The position numbers and the translations under genes were made by a program. Shown here in pieces: positions 40,724 to 49,415 of a stretch of DNA of 64,000 nucleotides. Under the pieces are notes generated by a model. The model searched no databases. It saw only the letters and a list, made by a program, of their open reading frames with translations, and was not told the origin of the DNA. The stretch covers positions 1-64,000 of the forward strand of contig DAIPBO010000009.1 in NCBI GenBank assembly GCA_036774405.1. Reading direction: 5' to 3'. Position 1 is the first letter of the stretch. Each line of letters starts with the position of its first letter. This DNA comes from JAAYDS01 sp012729155 (GTDB taxonomy: Bacteria > Chloroflexota > Anaerolineae > UBA1429).

Positions 40724-41299
40724 ATGAGAAGGCGCACAGTGTTGTTTGTGGTGGTGTTGGTTTTGCTGGGGATCCTGGCCGTCCCCATGATGGTGTCGGC
40801 TGAGGAGGCCAAGGTGAACGCCCCAGTGGGGCTCAAGCTGCGCCTCGAGCCAGGTCTCGATGGGTTTGAGATGTTCACGCTCAAGCACCGCGAGCTGGTC
40901 TGGGTAGACCCTAACGAGCCTTCAGTATGGCTAGACCACATCCTCTGGTCCAAAGTCGAGACCGAGCGTGGCACGGGCTGGTGTGCAGCGGCCCATCTGG
41001 ACAACTACCCTGGCTTTTGGAACGTCGATACGCCTGTCATGCCAGACTTGCCCGAGGGCTTTTTCATGGTCAAGGCGCCTGCCGGGCTCAAGCTGCGCGA
41101 AGAGGCCGGGTACAGCGATGTCGCCTTCATCGTGCCCTATGGCACCGTGCTTGAGTCGCCTAACGGCAAAGTCGTGCCTGCCGATGGCATTTACTGGCGC
41201 GAGCTAAAGGTCGGGGGCGATCTGCTCTGGGGCTGGAACAAGTGGCTGGATGAGATTGGCCCTTCGAGCGCTGCGACTGAAGAGGCTGCGGTCGGCTGA
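40724..41299 (+). CDS. Secreted protein with two SH3-like repeats
   Basis: The 191-residue protein starts with a signal peptide (1-25, MRRRTVLF then a Leu/Val core and VSA). Two similar segments follow: VNAPVGLKLRLEPGLDG (about 30-46) and VKAPAGLKLREEAGYSD (about 115-131), each leading into a hydrophobic beta stretch, as in bacterial SH3 (SH3b) domains. These bind peptides or wall components. The Met at 40724 has GGAGGC upstream; other Mets at 40712 and 40679 are less well placed. A strong terminator follows. Confidence 0.7.
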   Translation: MRRRTVLFVVVLVLLGILAVPMMVSAEEAKVNAPVGLKLRLEPGLDGFEMFTLKHRELVWVDPNEPSVWLDHILWSKVETERGTGWCAAAHLDNYPGFWNVDTPVMPDLPEGFFMVKAPAGLKLREEAGYSDVAFIVPYGTVLESPNGKVVPADGIYWRELKVGGDLLWGWNKWLDEIGPSSAATEEAAVG

Positions 41300-41318
41300 T
41301 CGCTCCGGTGAATATCCA

Positions 41319-41353
41319 CAACGGGGCGGCCGTCAGGCCGCCCCGTTGCTTTT
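41319..41353 (+). terminator. Rho-independent terminator
   Basis: A 13-bp stem (CAACGGGGCGGCC at 41319-41331 with 41336-41348) closes a GTCA loop and is followed by CTTTT. Confidence 0.9.
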
Positions 41354-41401
41354 ACTGACGTCCACTCCATAGTCGCAGAATACGTGAAGCGCGGAGGCAG
41401 C

Positions 41402-42166
41402 ATGGGCATACTCGATCGTTTTTCACTCAAGGGGCGCGTTGCACTGGTCACTGGCGGTGGCCAGGGCATTGGCCAGGCATATGCCTTGGCTCTGGCTGAG
41501 GCAGGGGCAGATGTAGCCATTGTTGACCTGAACCCCGAGACAGCTGGGACAGTGGCTGGTGAGGTCCAGCGGTTTGGCCGACGCTCGTTAGCCGTAGTGG
41601 CAGATGTGAGCGATGCCGCGCAGGTGAGCGAGATGGTGACTCGCGTGGTCGACGGGTTGGGCAGGCTCGATATCGGCGTTAACAATGCCGGTGTGCGTTG
41701 CTGGGCGGCCGCTGAAGAGATGACGCCGACGGAGTGGGATGATCTGATGGCCGTCAATCTCAAGGCGGTCTTTCTCTGTTGTCAGGCCGAGGCCCGCGTC
41801 ATGCTGGCACAGGGGTATGGCAAGATTATCAACACAGCGTCGATGTCGGCGCACATCGTCAATCGCCCACAGAAGCAGGTGGGCTACAACACGTCCAAGG
41901 CGGGCGTGGTGCACCTGACGCGCTCTCTCGCAGCAGAGTGGGCCGACCGCGGCGTGCGTGTCAACAGCATCAGCCCTGGCTACACTGAAACGCCTCTTGT
42001 GGCCAGTGTCGCGCATCTGATCCCGGGGTGGCTCAAAGACGTGCCGTTGGGCCGTATGGGGCAGGTGAGTGATCTGCAGGGGGCGGTGGTCTATCTGGCC
42101 TCACAGGCATCGGACTATGTCACCGGGCATGACCTTGTCGTCGATGGCGGCTACACCTGCTGGTGA
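41402..42166 (+). CDS. Short-chain dehydrogenase/reductase
   Basis: This 254-residue SDR has the NAD(P) motif TGGGQGIG (about 18-25), NNAG (about 97-100) and the catalytic tetrad elements Ser (TASMSAH), Tyr and Lys (YNTSKAG). The Asp at the end of beta-2 (DLNPE) favours NAD. The C-terminus ends VTGHDLVVDGGYTCW as in classical 3-oxoacyl-reductase-like SDRs. The start has GGAGGCAGC upstream. The substrate is likely a sugar, polyol or alcohol; it cannot be determined from sequence. Confidence 0.9.
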   Translation: MGILDRFSLKGRVALVTGGGQGIGQAYALALAEAGADVAIVDLNPETAGTVAGEVQRFGRRSLAVVADVSDAAQVSEMVTRVVDGLGRLDIGVNNAGVRCWAAAEEMTPTEWDDLMAVNLKAVFLCCQAEARVMLAQGYGKIINTASMSAHIVNRPQKQVGYNTSKAGVVHLTRSLAAEWADRGVRVNSISPGYTETPLVASVAHLIPGWLKDVPLGRMGQVSDLQGAVVYLASQASDYVTGHDLVVDGGYTCW

Positions 42167-42185
42167 GGTTCGCCACCAAAGCGAA

Positions 42186-42209
42186 GGGCCCGCTCGATCG
42201 AGCGGGCCC
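42186..42209. terminator. Bidirectional terminator palindrome
   Basis: A perfect 24-bp palindrome (GGGCCCGCTCGA and its complement) forms a 10-bp stem with a 4-nt loop between the SDR stop and the converging TauE/SafE gene. Confidence 0.75.
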
Positions 42210-42235
42210 CGTTGTTGTCTGCTATCAAGTGGTGT

Positions 42236-43015
42236 TCAGGCCGAGAACCAGGGGATGATGCCCAAATAGCGGACGATCAGGACCACCAACATCACGCCAA
42301 GCACGACCTTGACGAGCTTTTCACCGCCCTTGACGGCGGCATGGCTGCCGATCCAGGCACCAGAGCCATTGCCAATGGCCAGGAAAAGCCCGTAAAGCCA
42401 GTTCACCTGGCCGCCGAGCGCGAATATGAGCAGCGCTACGGCCGTGGTAGCACCGATGATGAAAACCTTGTGCATGTTGGTCTTGACGAGATCCAGACCG
42501 GTGGTGAGAACAAGCGCTGCGATGATGTAAAAGCCCACACCAGCTTGGACGATTCCCGAGTAGAAGCCGATTGCCAACAGGGCCACAACAGCGATGGCGA
42601 TGCGCGTTGGCGTCATCTCGATCTCACGCTTGTTCTTTAGCCAGCGCTGCGGGTTGACGACCAGCACCACCAGCATGGCCACCATGGCGAATACGAGCAA
42701 CTTGTTAAAGAAGCTAGGATCGAGCTGGACGCCTGCCAACGCCCCCGCCACCGAGCCGATCACAGCGGGCACAGATAGCATCAGACTCATCTTGACGTCG
42801 GACATGCCGCCTTTGCGAAAGCCTGCGACTGCCGAGACGTTCTGAACCAGGACCGCCACGCGATTGGTGCCGTTCGCCATAGAGATCGGCAGGCCAGCCA
42901 ACTCGAGCGCAGCAAGGGTCAAGAACGAACCGCCGCCGGCCAACGTGTTGATAAATCCTGCCAGCGTTCCGGCTACAATGATGATGGCCGCAGTGAGGAC
43001 GTTGAGCTCGCCCAT
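42236..43015 (-). CDS. TauE/SafE-family sulfite/anion exporter
   Basis: The 259-residue protein has about eight membrane helices. It has the family N-terminal motif GFINTLAGGGSFLTL and the internal repeat GIVQAGVGFYIIAAL in the second half. Members export sulfite, sulfoacetate or take up sulfonates. It stands alone, with a terminator at its end. The substrate is not readable. Confidence 0.9.
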   Translation of the reverse strand: MGELNVLTAAIIIVAGTLAGFINTLAGGGSFLTLAALELAGLPISMANGTNRVAVLVQNVSAVAGFRKGGMSDVKMSLMLSVPAVIGSVAGALAGVQLDPSFFNKLLVFAMVAMLVVLVVNPQRWLKNKREIEMTPTRIAIAVVALLAIGFYSGIVQAGVGFYIIAALVLTTGLDLVKTNMHKVFIIGATTAVALLIFALGGQVNWLYGLFLAIGNGSGAWIGSHAAVKGGEKLVKVVLGVMLVVLIVRYLGIIPWFSA

Positions 43016-43128
43016 CGGTCAGTCTCCCCCTGTATCGTAATGCCAGACGAGCCTTCATTATAGTGCACCACTGCACAGCTGCAACCTGCCCCGACCGACT
43101 CATCGCCCTTCATGACGGTCGACATGTG

Positions 43129-43157
43129 TTGACAGTTAGCCTGGTAGATGATAGAAT
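43129..43157 (+). promoter_or_regulatory. Near-consensus promoter for apt
   Basis: TTGACA (43129-43134) and TAGAAT (43152-43157) are 17 bp apart, giving a leader of about 72 nt before apt. Confidence 0.7.
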
Positions 43158-43172
43158 CACTGAAAATGAGAG

Positions 43173-43214
43173 GGGCGGAGACGCCCATTCATCTGGGCTG
43201 CACGGCAGCCTTTT
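43173..43214 (+). promoter_or_regulatory. Two hairpins in the apt leader, attenuator-like
   Basis: GGGCG/CGCCC (43173-43177 and 43182-43186) closes a GAGA tetraloop of the stable GNRA class. GGCTGC/GCAGCC (43196-43201 and 43205-43210) with a 3-nt loop is followed by TTTT (43211-43214), which resembles a weak intrinsic terminator before apt. A regulatory role is inference. Confidence 0.4.
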
Positions 43215-43236
43215 GGCTTTGTGGAGGCCTCCAAGG

Positions 43237-43749
43237 ATGGATCTTGCCGCCATCATCAGAGATATCCCCGATTTTCCCGTCAAGGGAATCCTCTTTAAAG
43301 ACATCACCCCGCTGCTGCGCGAGCCCGAAGCATTTGGACAGGCCGTCAGGCAGTTGGCAGAACGGTTCCGCGATGCGCATATCGACCAGGTTCTGGCGAT
43401 AGAGTCTCGTGGGTTCATCTTTGGCGCTCCCCTGGCGCTCGAGCTTGGCGCTGGGTTTGTGCCCGTTCGCAAGCCGGGCAAACTGCCTGATGAAACGATT
43501 GCTGTCGAGTACACTCTCGAGTATGGCACCAACCGGCTCGAGATCCACACAGATGCCATCCATGCTGGCGAGCGCGTGCTGGTGGTGGACGACCTGCTAG
43601 CCACAGGCGGGTCGGCCAAGGCGGCCATACAGCTGGTAGAGAGGCTGGGGGGAGAGGTCGTTGCTGCGACCTTTGTCATCGAACTAGAGTCACTGGGCGG
43701 TGCCGAGAGGCTCGCAGGCTACCCGGTGTACTCGCTCATCAAGTTCTGA
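43237..43749 (+). CDS. apt: Adenine phosphoribosyltransferase
   Basis: Apt salvages adenine to AMP using PRPP. The 170-residue protein has PDFPVKGILFKDITPLL, the base-recognition region AIESRGFIFGAPLAL, RKPGKLP, and the PRPP loop VLVVDDLLATGGSA. The length is typical. The ATG at 43237 gives the standard start MDLAAIIRDIPDFP, though its ribosome site (CCAAGG) is weak. The next gene begins 15 bp after the stop. Confidence 0.96.
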   Translation: MDLAAIIRDIPDFPVKGILFKDITPLLREPEAFGQAVRQLAERFRDAHIDQVLAIESRGFIFGAPLALELGAGFVPVRKPGKLPDETIAVEYTLEYGTNRLEIHTDAIHAGERVLVVDDLLATGGSAKAAIQLVERLGGEVVAATFVIELESLGGAERLAGYPVYSLIKF

Positions 43750-43763
43750 TCGAGGACACTGAC

Positions 43764-44192
43764 ATGAACGCTGAACATCCGCATGCTGAGCGTCTTCGTA
43801 ATGAAAGAGAGAACGCGGTCCGCGAGATTGCGCGGCTTGAGGAGCAACTCAAGGAGGAGATCGAGCCGGCTTCGGCCACTGATGACGATTCGGCCGATGC
43901 TGCCGCTGACATCTATGAGCGGGGCAAGATCATCTCTCTGATCGCGAACCTCGAGAACAAGATCCACTCGTTGGATCGTGCGCTCGAGCTGGTGGCCGAC
44001 GGCAGCTATGGCATTTGCGAAAAATGCGGCGAAGCGATTCCACTCGAGCGGTTACAGATCATGCCTGAGACAACGCTGTGCGTGCGCTGTGCCAGCGAGC
44101 GCGAGCGAGGCCTACGGCGGTATGCCAGTTCTCGCCGCCGCCGTGATGCCGATCTCCCTGATGACGAGGAAGAAGACGAGGTCGACGACTGA
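43764..44192 (+). CDS. DksA/TraR-type zinc-finger protein
   Basis: The 142-residue protein has an N-terminal coiled coil (about 5-75) with an acidic tip region (DDDSADAAADIYE). A C4 zinc finger comes next (CEKCGEAIP and CVRC, about 90-113), then an Arg-rich then Asp/Glu-rich tail. DksA-family proteins bind RNA polymerase through the secondary channel and alter promoter choice, often with ppGpp. The shared transcription with apt is plausible for nucleotide stress control. Confidence 0.85.
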   Translation: MNAEHPHAERLRNERENAVREIARLEEQLKEEIEPASATDDDSADAAADIYERGKIISLIANLENKIHSLDRALELVADGSYGICEKCGEAIPLERLQIMPETTLCVRCASERERGLRRYASSRRRRDADLPDDEEEDEVDD

Positions 44193-44227
44193 GCCTACGA
44201 CACCGGCCCTGACGCCGCTCGCCGCCT

Positions 44228-44257
44228 TTGACAAACATTCAGCGTTCGGCCTATTAT
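44228..44257 (+). promoter_or_regulatory. Promoter for the por operon
   Basis: TTGACA (44228-44233) and TATTAT (44252-44257) are 18 bp apart in the 212-bp gap after the zinc-finger gene. The leader to the first por gene is about 140 nt; no coding gene is seen in it. Confidence 0.6.
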
Positions 44258-44404
44258 ATGCCGGTTTGGCAAGTGATGGGTGCGAACGCTGTTGTTGTGT
44301 GTGCCTGTGGCCAACTGGCAGGGCCGCTGTGCGACACTGCGCTGTTGCCCAACTGGGGCGCCGCACGGGCCCTTGCTGACAAGACATACGAGGAGGTATC
44401 ATCG

Positions 44405-44977
44405 ATGAGCCAGATGATGGAGATCCGCTGGCACGGACGCGCGGGTCAAGGGGTGGTGACAGCTGGCGAGCTCCTGGCCGAGGCTTCGCTAGAGCAGGGC
44501 AACTACTTTCAGGCCTTCCCCGAATATGGTTCAGAGCGTATGGGCGCTCCGATCAAGTCGTACAATCGCATCAGCGATGAGCCGGTAGAGGTGCACTCGC
44601 CGGTGCTCGAGCCAGATATGGTCATCATCGTGAACCCGAACTTGATCGGGGTGGTGGATCTGACCGAGGGGCTCAAGTCGGATGGCTATATCCTCATGAA
44701 CACGCCACAAACGCCGGCCGAGATTCGCCAAAGACTCGGCTATAGCACGGGCCAGGTCTGGTGTGTCGACGCTTCTCGGATCGCTATGGAAGAGTTCAAG
44801 CGGGATATCCCCAGCACGATGATGATCGGCGTCGTCTGTCGTGCCACAGGCATCGTCAACCTCGATACCGTAGTACATCTGACCCGCGAGCGCCTGGGTG
44901 GCAAACTGCGTCCTGAGGTGGTCGAGGCCAACGTGCGTACTCTGCAACGCGCCTACGATGAGGCAGTGCAGGGCTAG
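44405..44977 (+). CDS. porG: Pyruvate:ferredoxin oxidoreductase gamma subunit
   Basis: The 190-residue protein is the gamma subunit of four-subunit 2-oxoacid:ferredoxin oxidoreductase. Marks are MEIRWHGRAGQGVVTAGELLAEA, FPEYGSERMGAP, YNRISDEPV and VWCVDASRIA. The complex oxidises pyruvate (or a related oxoacid) to acetyl-CoA with reduced ferredoxin. The ATG at 44405 follows GAGGAGG; a frame extending to 44228 overlaps the promoter. The order gamma-delta-alpha-beta is that of archaeal and thermophilic Por operons. Confidence 0.92.
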   Translation: MSQMMEIRWHGRAGQGVVTAGELLAEASLEQGNYFQAFPEYGSERMGAPIKSYNRISDEPVEVHSPVLEPDMVIIVNPNLIGVVDLTEGLKSDGYILMNTPQTPAEIRQRLGYSTGQVWCVDASRIAMEEFKRDIPSTMMIGVVCRATGIVNLDTVVHLTRERLGGKLRPEVVEANVRTLQRAYDEAVQG

Positions 44978-45055
44978 GTTTGATCGGCTCGCTAAAGCCG
45001 CTGCGCGGCCTAGCGAGGTTCTCATATGGCTCTTAGTCCGATAGTGGAGGTTATC

Positions 45056-45400
45056 ATGGCCGAAAAGCAGGCTCCGCGCCTTGATCTGCCCTGGCGTGAC
45101 GCGAGGCCGGGCGGCGTCGTCGTCGAGACCGGCAACTCTGAGACATACATCACCGGCACTTGGCGCACTATGCGCCCCGTACGTGATATGGACCAGTGCA
45201 CACAGTGCCTGATCTGCTGGATCATGTGCCCTGACTCGGCAATCACTGTCGAGGATGGCAAAGTGGCTGCGTTTGACTATGCACACTGCAAGGGTTGCGG
45301 TATCTGCGCTGAACAGTGCCCTGTTAATATCAAGCAGCCTCACAGCGTCACCGGGAATCTGGGCAAAGTGATCCAGATGGTGCCCGAAGGCGACGAGTAG
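45056..45400 (+). CDS. porD: Pyruvate:ferredoxin oxidoreductase delta subunit (2x4Fe-4S)
   Basis: This 114-residue ferredoxin-like subunit has two 4Fe-4S motifs: CTQCLICWIMCPD and CKGCGICAEQCPV. It passes electrons from the alpha/beta active site to ferredoxin. The ATG at 45056 follows GTGGAGG; an earlier ATG at 45026 has no ribosome site. It precedes porA by 27 bp. Confidence 0.93.
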   Translation: MAEKQAPRLDLPWRDARPGGVVVETGNSETYITGTWRTMRPVRDMDQCTQCLICWIMCPDSAITVEDGKVAAFDYAHCKGCGICAEQCPVNIKQPHSVTGNLGKVIQMVPEGDE

Positions 45401-45427
45401 GCACGACGACTGAGGAGGTAATATCAC

Positions 45428-46621
45428 ATGGTTACCAGCAAATACATGCCGCTAGACGGCGCGAATGCTGTCTCGCAGGCAATGCGCCAGATCAACCCCA
45501 ATGTCGTCGCCGCCTATCCCATTACTCCCCAGACTGCCGTGGTGCAGAATTTCTCCGAGTACGTGGCTGACGGCATCGTCGACACAGAATTTGTGCCCGT
45601 TGAGAGCGAGCACGCGGCTATGAGCGCCTGCATTGGCGCCTCGGCAGCTGGTGCGCGGGTGATGACGGCGACGGCCGCCAACGGCCTTGCGCTGATGTGG
45701 GAGATGCTCTACATCGCAGCTGGCATGCGTCTGCCCATTGTGCTCACAGTGGTCAACCGCGCCCTGTCGAGCCCGCTGAACATCCACTGCGATCACTCTG
45801 ACAGCATGGGCGCTCGCGATGCCGGTTGGCTTCACTTTTATGCAGAGACTGGTCAAGAGGCCTACGACAACACCATCAAGGCCATCAAGATCGCCGAGCA
45901 TGCCGATGTGTTGCTGCCCGTCATGAGCTGCCAGGATGGGTTCATCACCGGGCATGGCGTCGAACGCGTAGGGTTGCTGCCAGACGAGGCCGTCAAGGAA
46001 TTCGTCGGTGGGTATGACCCCAAGTACGCTCTGCTAGACACAGATCATCCTGTTACGATGGGGGCCTGGGACTTTACAGACTATTACTTTGAGCACAAGC
46101 GCCAGCAGAGTGAGGTCCTCAATAGCTGTCTGCCCATCGTCGAGGCAGTGAGCAAAGAGTATGAGCAGCTCTCGGGTCGCGATCAGGCCATCTTGGACTG
46201 CTACGGCATGGATGATGCCGATGTGGCCATCGTGGTGCTCAGCTCACAGGCCGGCACCACTCGTTCGGTGGTGCGCGAGTTGCGGGCTAAGGGCGTCAAA
46301 GCTGGCGTGGTCAAGCCGCGCTTGTTCCGCCCCTTCCCCGCGACGCAGCTGGTGGATGCCATCAAGAACTGTAAGGCTGTGGCCGTGATGGATCGCGCAA
46401 TCTCGTTTGGCGCCATGGGCGGGTGTGGCCCCTTGTTCCTCGACCTGACATCGGCGCTCTTCAACCTGGGCGTGCAGCTCCCGGTGGTCAACTATATCTA
46501 TGGCCTCGGCGGGCGCGATACGATGCCCTCTGACATCGCATCGGCCTTTGCCGACTTGCAGGAGATTGCAGCGACAGGTACCCGCGGCGAGCTCGTCCGA
46601 TACCTGGGTCTGCGTGACTAG
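45428..46621 (+). CDS. porA: Pyruvate:ferredoxin oxidoreductase alpha subunit
   Basis: The 397-residue alpha subunit has YPITPQTAVVQNFSEY, EFVPVESEHAAMSACIGASAAGARVMTATAANGLALM and a C-terminal KNCKAVAVMDRAISFG. These match the pyruvate-binding and domain-II regions. It starts at an ATG with GAGGAGG upstream and is full length. Confidence 0.95.
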   Translation: MVTSKYMPLDGANAVSQAMRQINPNVVAAYPITPQTAVVQNFSEYVADGIVDTEFVPVESEHAAMSACIGASAAGARVMTATAANGLALMWEMLYIAAGMRLPIVLTVVNRALSSPLNIHCDHSDSMGARDAGWLHFYAETGQEAYDNTIKAIKIAEHADVLLPVMSCQDGFITGHGVERVGLLPDEAVKEFVGGYDPKYALLDTDHPVTMGAWDFTDYYFEHKRQQSEVLNSCLPIVEAVSKEYEQLSGRDQAILDCYGMDDADVAIVVLSSQAGTTRSVVRELRAKGVKAGVVKPRLFRPFPATQLVDAIKNCKAVAVMDRAISFGAMGGCGPLFLDLTSALFNLGVQLPVVNYIYGLGGRDTMPSDIASAFADLQEIAATGTRGELVRYLGLRD

Positions 46622-46672
46622 CTTGGCCAGGTCCTTGCTGGTTGCGCACCCTATTGCTAAGGAGTGACCGAC

Positions 46673-47620
46673 ATGGCAGAACGCATCCGCATCAACTTGC
46701 GTGAGATCATCAAGCCGGAAGAACGGCTGGCTCCGGGTCACCGCCTGTGCGCCGGCTGTGCAGAACCGACGGTCGTGCGCCAGATCATGCACGCCATCGA
46801 TGAGCCGGTGGTCGTGGCCACTGCGACCGGCTGTCTTGAGGTATCAACCACAGTATATCCTTACACGTCTTGGAACGTGCCCTGGATACACAGTGCCTTT
46901 GAGAACGCGTCAACCACCATTGCCGGCGTGGAGGCTGCCTACAAGGCGCTCAAGCGCACGGGCAAGATCCCAGCCGATCAGGACATCAAGTTCCTGGCCT
47001 TTGGGGGCGATGGTGCCAGCTATGACATCGGCTTTCAGTTTATCTCTGGCGTTCTAGAGCGTGGGCACAAGGTTGTTTACATCTGCCTCAACAACGAGGC
47101 ATATATGAACACAGGTATTCAGCGCTCGAGCGCCACGCCGCTGGGAGCCCACACCACCACATCGCCCGCCGGCGAGGTGATTCAGGGCAAGACTCAGTGG
47201 CGCAAGCCCTTTACGCGCATCATGGCCGCTCACGATATCCCTTACGTGGCTCAGGCCTCGCCCCACAACTATCGCGATCTGATGACCAAGGTAAAAAAGG
47301 CCGTCGCGGCCGATGGCCCAGCGGTACTGAACGTTCTTGCGCCGTGCCCGCGCGGCTGGCGCCACGAGAGCGACCAAACCATGGCCATCGCCAAGTTGGC
47401 CGCCGATACCTGCTATTGGCCGCTGTACGAGATCGAAGATGGCTACAAGGTGACTGTCAACTACAAGCCGCGCGAAAAGCGCCCGGTAGCAGACTGGCTG
47501 CGTGCTCAGGGCCGCTTCCGTCACCTGTTCCGCCCCGCTAATGCCGGCTTGCTCGAAGAGATTCAGAGCCGTGTCGACTTTGAGTGGGAGCGCCTGCTCA
47601 AAGACGAGGCCAACTCGTAG
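46673..47620 (+). CDS. porB: Pyruvate:ferredoxin oxidoreductase beta subunit
   Basis: The 315-residue beta subunit binds thiamine diphosphate and a proximal 4Fe-4S cluster. It has LCAGCAEP (cluster Cys), ATGCLE, the TPP motif FGGDGASYDIGFQ and LNNEAYMNTGIQRS, and a CPRGWRHE region with another Cys. The ATG at 46673 follows AAGGAG. A strong terminator lies downstream, closing the operon. Confidence 0.95.
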   Translation: MAERIRINLREIIKPEERLAPGHRLCAGCAEPTVVRQIMHAIDEPVVVATATGCLEVSTTVYPYTSWNVPWIHSAFENASTTIAGVEAAYKALKRTGKIPADQDIKFLAFGGDGASYDIGFQFISGVLERGHKVVYICLNNEAYMNTGIQRSSATPLGAHTTTSPAGEVIQGKTQWRKPFTRIMAAHDIPYVAQASPHNYRDLMTKVKKAVAADGPAVLNVLAPCPRGWRHESDQTMAIAKLAADTCYWPLYEIEDGYKVTVNYKPREKRPVADWLRAQGRFRHLFRPANAGLLEEIQSRVDFEWERLLKDEANS

Positions 47621-47637
47621 GCAGGAGTGCACAGACA

Positions 47638-47674
47638 AGAGGGTAGCCCTAGAGAGCAAGGCTACCCTCTTTTT
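47638..47674 (+). terminator. Rho-independent terminator of the por operon
   Basis: An 11-bp stem (AGAGGGTAGCC at 47638-47648 with 47660-47670) has an 11-nt loop and runs into TTTTT. Confidence 0.92.
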
Positions 47675-47697
47675 GTAACAGAGGAGCGCACCAGAGT

Positions 47698-48360
47698 ATG
47701 GTCATTCCACCTAATGTTCACATATCGCAGCATCCTTTGGTGCTGCACAAACTCACGCTGATGCGGAGCGTAACCACCGAACCGAAAAAGTTCCGCGAGC
47801 TGATCCGCGAGGTGTCTACGCTGCTGGGCTATGAGGCCACGCTTGACCTGCGCCTGTGTGATGCCGATGTGCAAACCCCTCTTGCGCGCATGACGGGCTG
47901 GCAGCTGCAGGACAAGATCGGCCTGGTGCCCATCTTGAGGTCGGGGCTAGGGATGGTGGATGGCATCTGGGAGATGATGCCTGGCGCCGAGGTTTGGCAT
48001 ATCGGGCTCTATCGTGATCACGAGACGCTGCAGCCGGTGCAGTACTATAACAAGTTGCCAGTGATCCCCACGGTGCAGGTGTGCCTGTTGCTTGACCCGA
48101 TGTTGGCCACCGGCGGTTCTGCGGTGGCTACCTGTCAGATACTCAAAGACTGGGGCGCCAAGCGCATCAAGTTCGTGGGCATCATCGCCGCGCCCGAGGG
48201 CATCCTGCGTCTCTCTGAGGCGCACCCCGATGTGGATATCCACGTTGCTGCCATCGACGATCACCTGACGCCCGTCCCCAGCAAGCCCGGAGACCCGCCA
48301 GAGGGCTATATCGTGCCGGGACTGGGCGACGCAGGTGATCGTCAGTTCGGCACTGCCTGA
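47698..48360 (+). CDS. upp: Uracil phosphoribosyltransferase
   Basis: Upp converts uracil and PRPP to UMP. The 220-residue protein shows GLVPILRSGLGMVDG, HIGLYRDHETLQPVQYYNKLP, the PRPP loop LLDPMLATGGSA and the uracil-binding YIVPGLGDAGDRQFG at the C-terminus. All are intact and the length is normal. It starts 24 bp after a terminator, yet no clear promoter is visible; read-through or a hidden promoter in the por 3' region is possible. Confidence 0.96.
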   Translation: MVIPPNVHISQHPLVLHKLTLMRSVTTEPKKFRELIREVSTLLGYEATLDLRLCDADVQTPLARMTGWQLQDKIGLVPILRSGLGMVDGIWEMMPGAEVWHIGLYRDHETLQPVQYYNKLPVIPTVQVCLLLDPMLATGGSAVATCQILKDWGAKRIKFVGIIAAPEGILRLSEAHPDVDIHVAAIDDHLTPVPSKPGDPPEGYIVPGLGDAGDRQFGTA

Positions 48361-48374
48361 TGTGAGGTGACGCA

Positions 48375-49415
48375 ATGACGATCTGGCCGTTTGTAGCCGT
48401 GTTCGCGGTGGCGCTGGGGCTCACGCTGGCGTTGACGCCGGTGAGCATCTGGCTGGGGAAACGGCTGGATATCGTTGACCGGCCCGGCGGACGACGACGC
48501 CACACGGGCGTCGTCGTCCGCATCGGTGGTTTGGCGCTCTTCCCCGCTTTTGCCGTTGCGGCGCTGCTGCCAGTAACCCTCAGACTGCCCAGGCAGGATC
48601 CCCTCGAGCTGATTCGGTTGGTGGGCGTGGTAGTGGGCGTGGGCATCATCTGGGTCATGGGCCTGCTCGACGACCGCTTCAAGCTGCGCCCTGGTCTGCA
48701 GTTCCTGGGCATGGCATTGGCAGCCGTGGCTGCAATCCTCTGCAAGGTGTTCATCGAGGTCTTTAACAGCCCCTTCAGCGGCCGCCAGGTCTTTATAGAC
48801 TGGTACCTGATGGTACCGCTTACTTTTGGCTGGCTGGTGGGCATGACCGAGACGGTCAACATGCTCGATGGTGTCGATGGACTGGCCACCGGTGTGACCG
48901 CCATTGCGTCATTGGTGCTGTTCATCCACATGGTGCGGTTGGGGCAACTGACTGTGGCGCTTCTGCCGCTGGCGCTATTGGGCGTTTGCCTGGGATTCCT
49001 GGTGTTTAACTTTTATCCCGCCAAGGTGTTCCTCGGTGGAGGCGCCTATGTGCTGGGATATGCCCTCGGCGCGCTAGCGATTGTGGCGGGGGCCAAAGTG
49101 GCCACAGCGCTGCTGGTGCTATGGGTGCCCATCGTCGACATCGCCTGGCAGGTCTATTCGCGGTGGAAACGCGGGCAGCCCATCAGTCTGGGAGACCGCG
49201 GCCACCTGCAGTTCCGTCTGCAAGACTCGGGCTGGAGCGCGCCGCAGATATCACTGTTGTACTATGCTATCACGGCGGGGCTGGGCGCCCTGGCGCTCTT
49301 TAGCCCGTCGCGCATCCTCAAGCTGGTAGTGCTGCTCGTGTTGGCGGGGTTGGTCCTGCTAGGGCTTTGGGTGCTGACCCGCAAGATGGGCGATCGTACC
49401 CCTACGGGGACCTAA
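48375..49415 (+). CDS. WecA/TagO/MraY-family glycosyl-phosphate transferase with altered motif
   Basis: The 346-residue polytopic protein (about ten helices) belongs to the family that transfers a sugar phosphate onto undecaprenyl phosphate. It keeps the GLLDDRFKLRP Asp pair (about 99-100), NMLDGVDGLA (about 161-170) and NFYPAKVF. The next motif, normally FLGDSGS, reads FLGGGAY (219-225): the conserved catalytic Asp is Gly222. The HIHHRL motif likewise reads HLQFRL. The protein may be inactive, slow, or use another substrate. The gene follows upp by 14 bp. Confidence 0.85.
   Translation: MTIWPFVAVFAVALGLTLALTPVSIWLGKRLDIVDRPGGRRRHTGVVVRIGGLALFPAFAVAALLPVTLRLPRQDPLELIRLVGVVVGVGIIWVMGLLDDRFKLRPGLQFLGMALAAVAAILCKVFIEVFNSPFSGRQVFIDWYLMVPLTFGWLVGMTETVNMLDGVDGLATGVTAIASLVLFIHMVRLGQLTVALLPLALLGVCLGFLVFNFYPAKVFLGGGAYVLGYALGALAIVAGAKVATALLVLWVPIVDIAWQVYSRWKRGQPISLGDRGHLQFRLQDSGWSAPQISLLYYAITAGLGALALFSPSRILKLVVLLVLAGLVLLGLWVLTRKMGDRTPTGT

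Noticed and set aside
44228..44404. N-terminal extension of porG
   Set aside because: The extension starts inside the promoter and does not resemble gamma subunits; the ATG at 44405 has a strong ribosome site.
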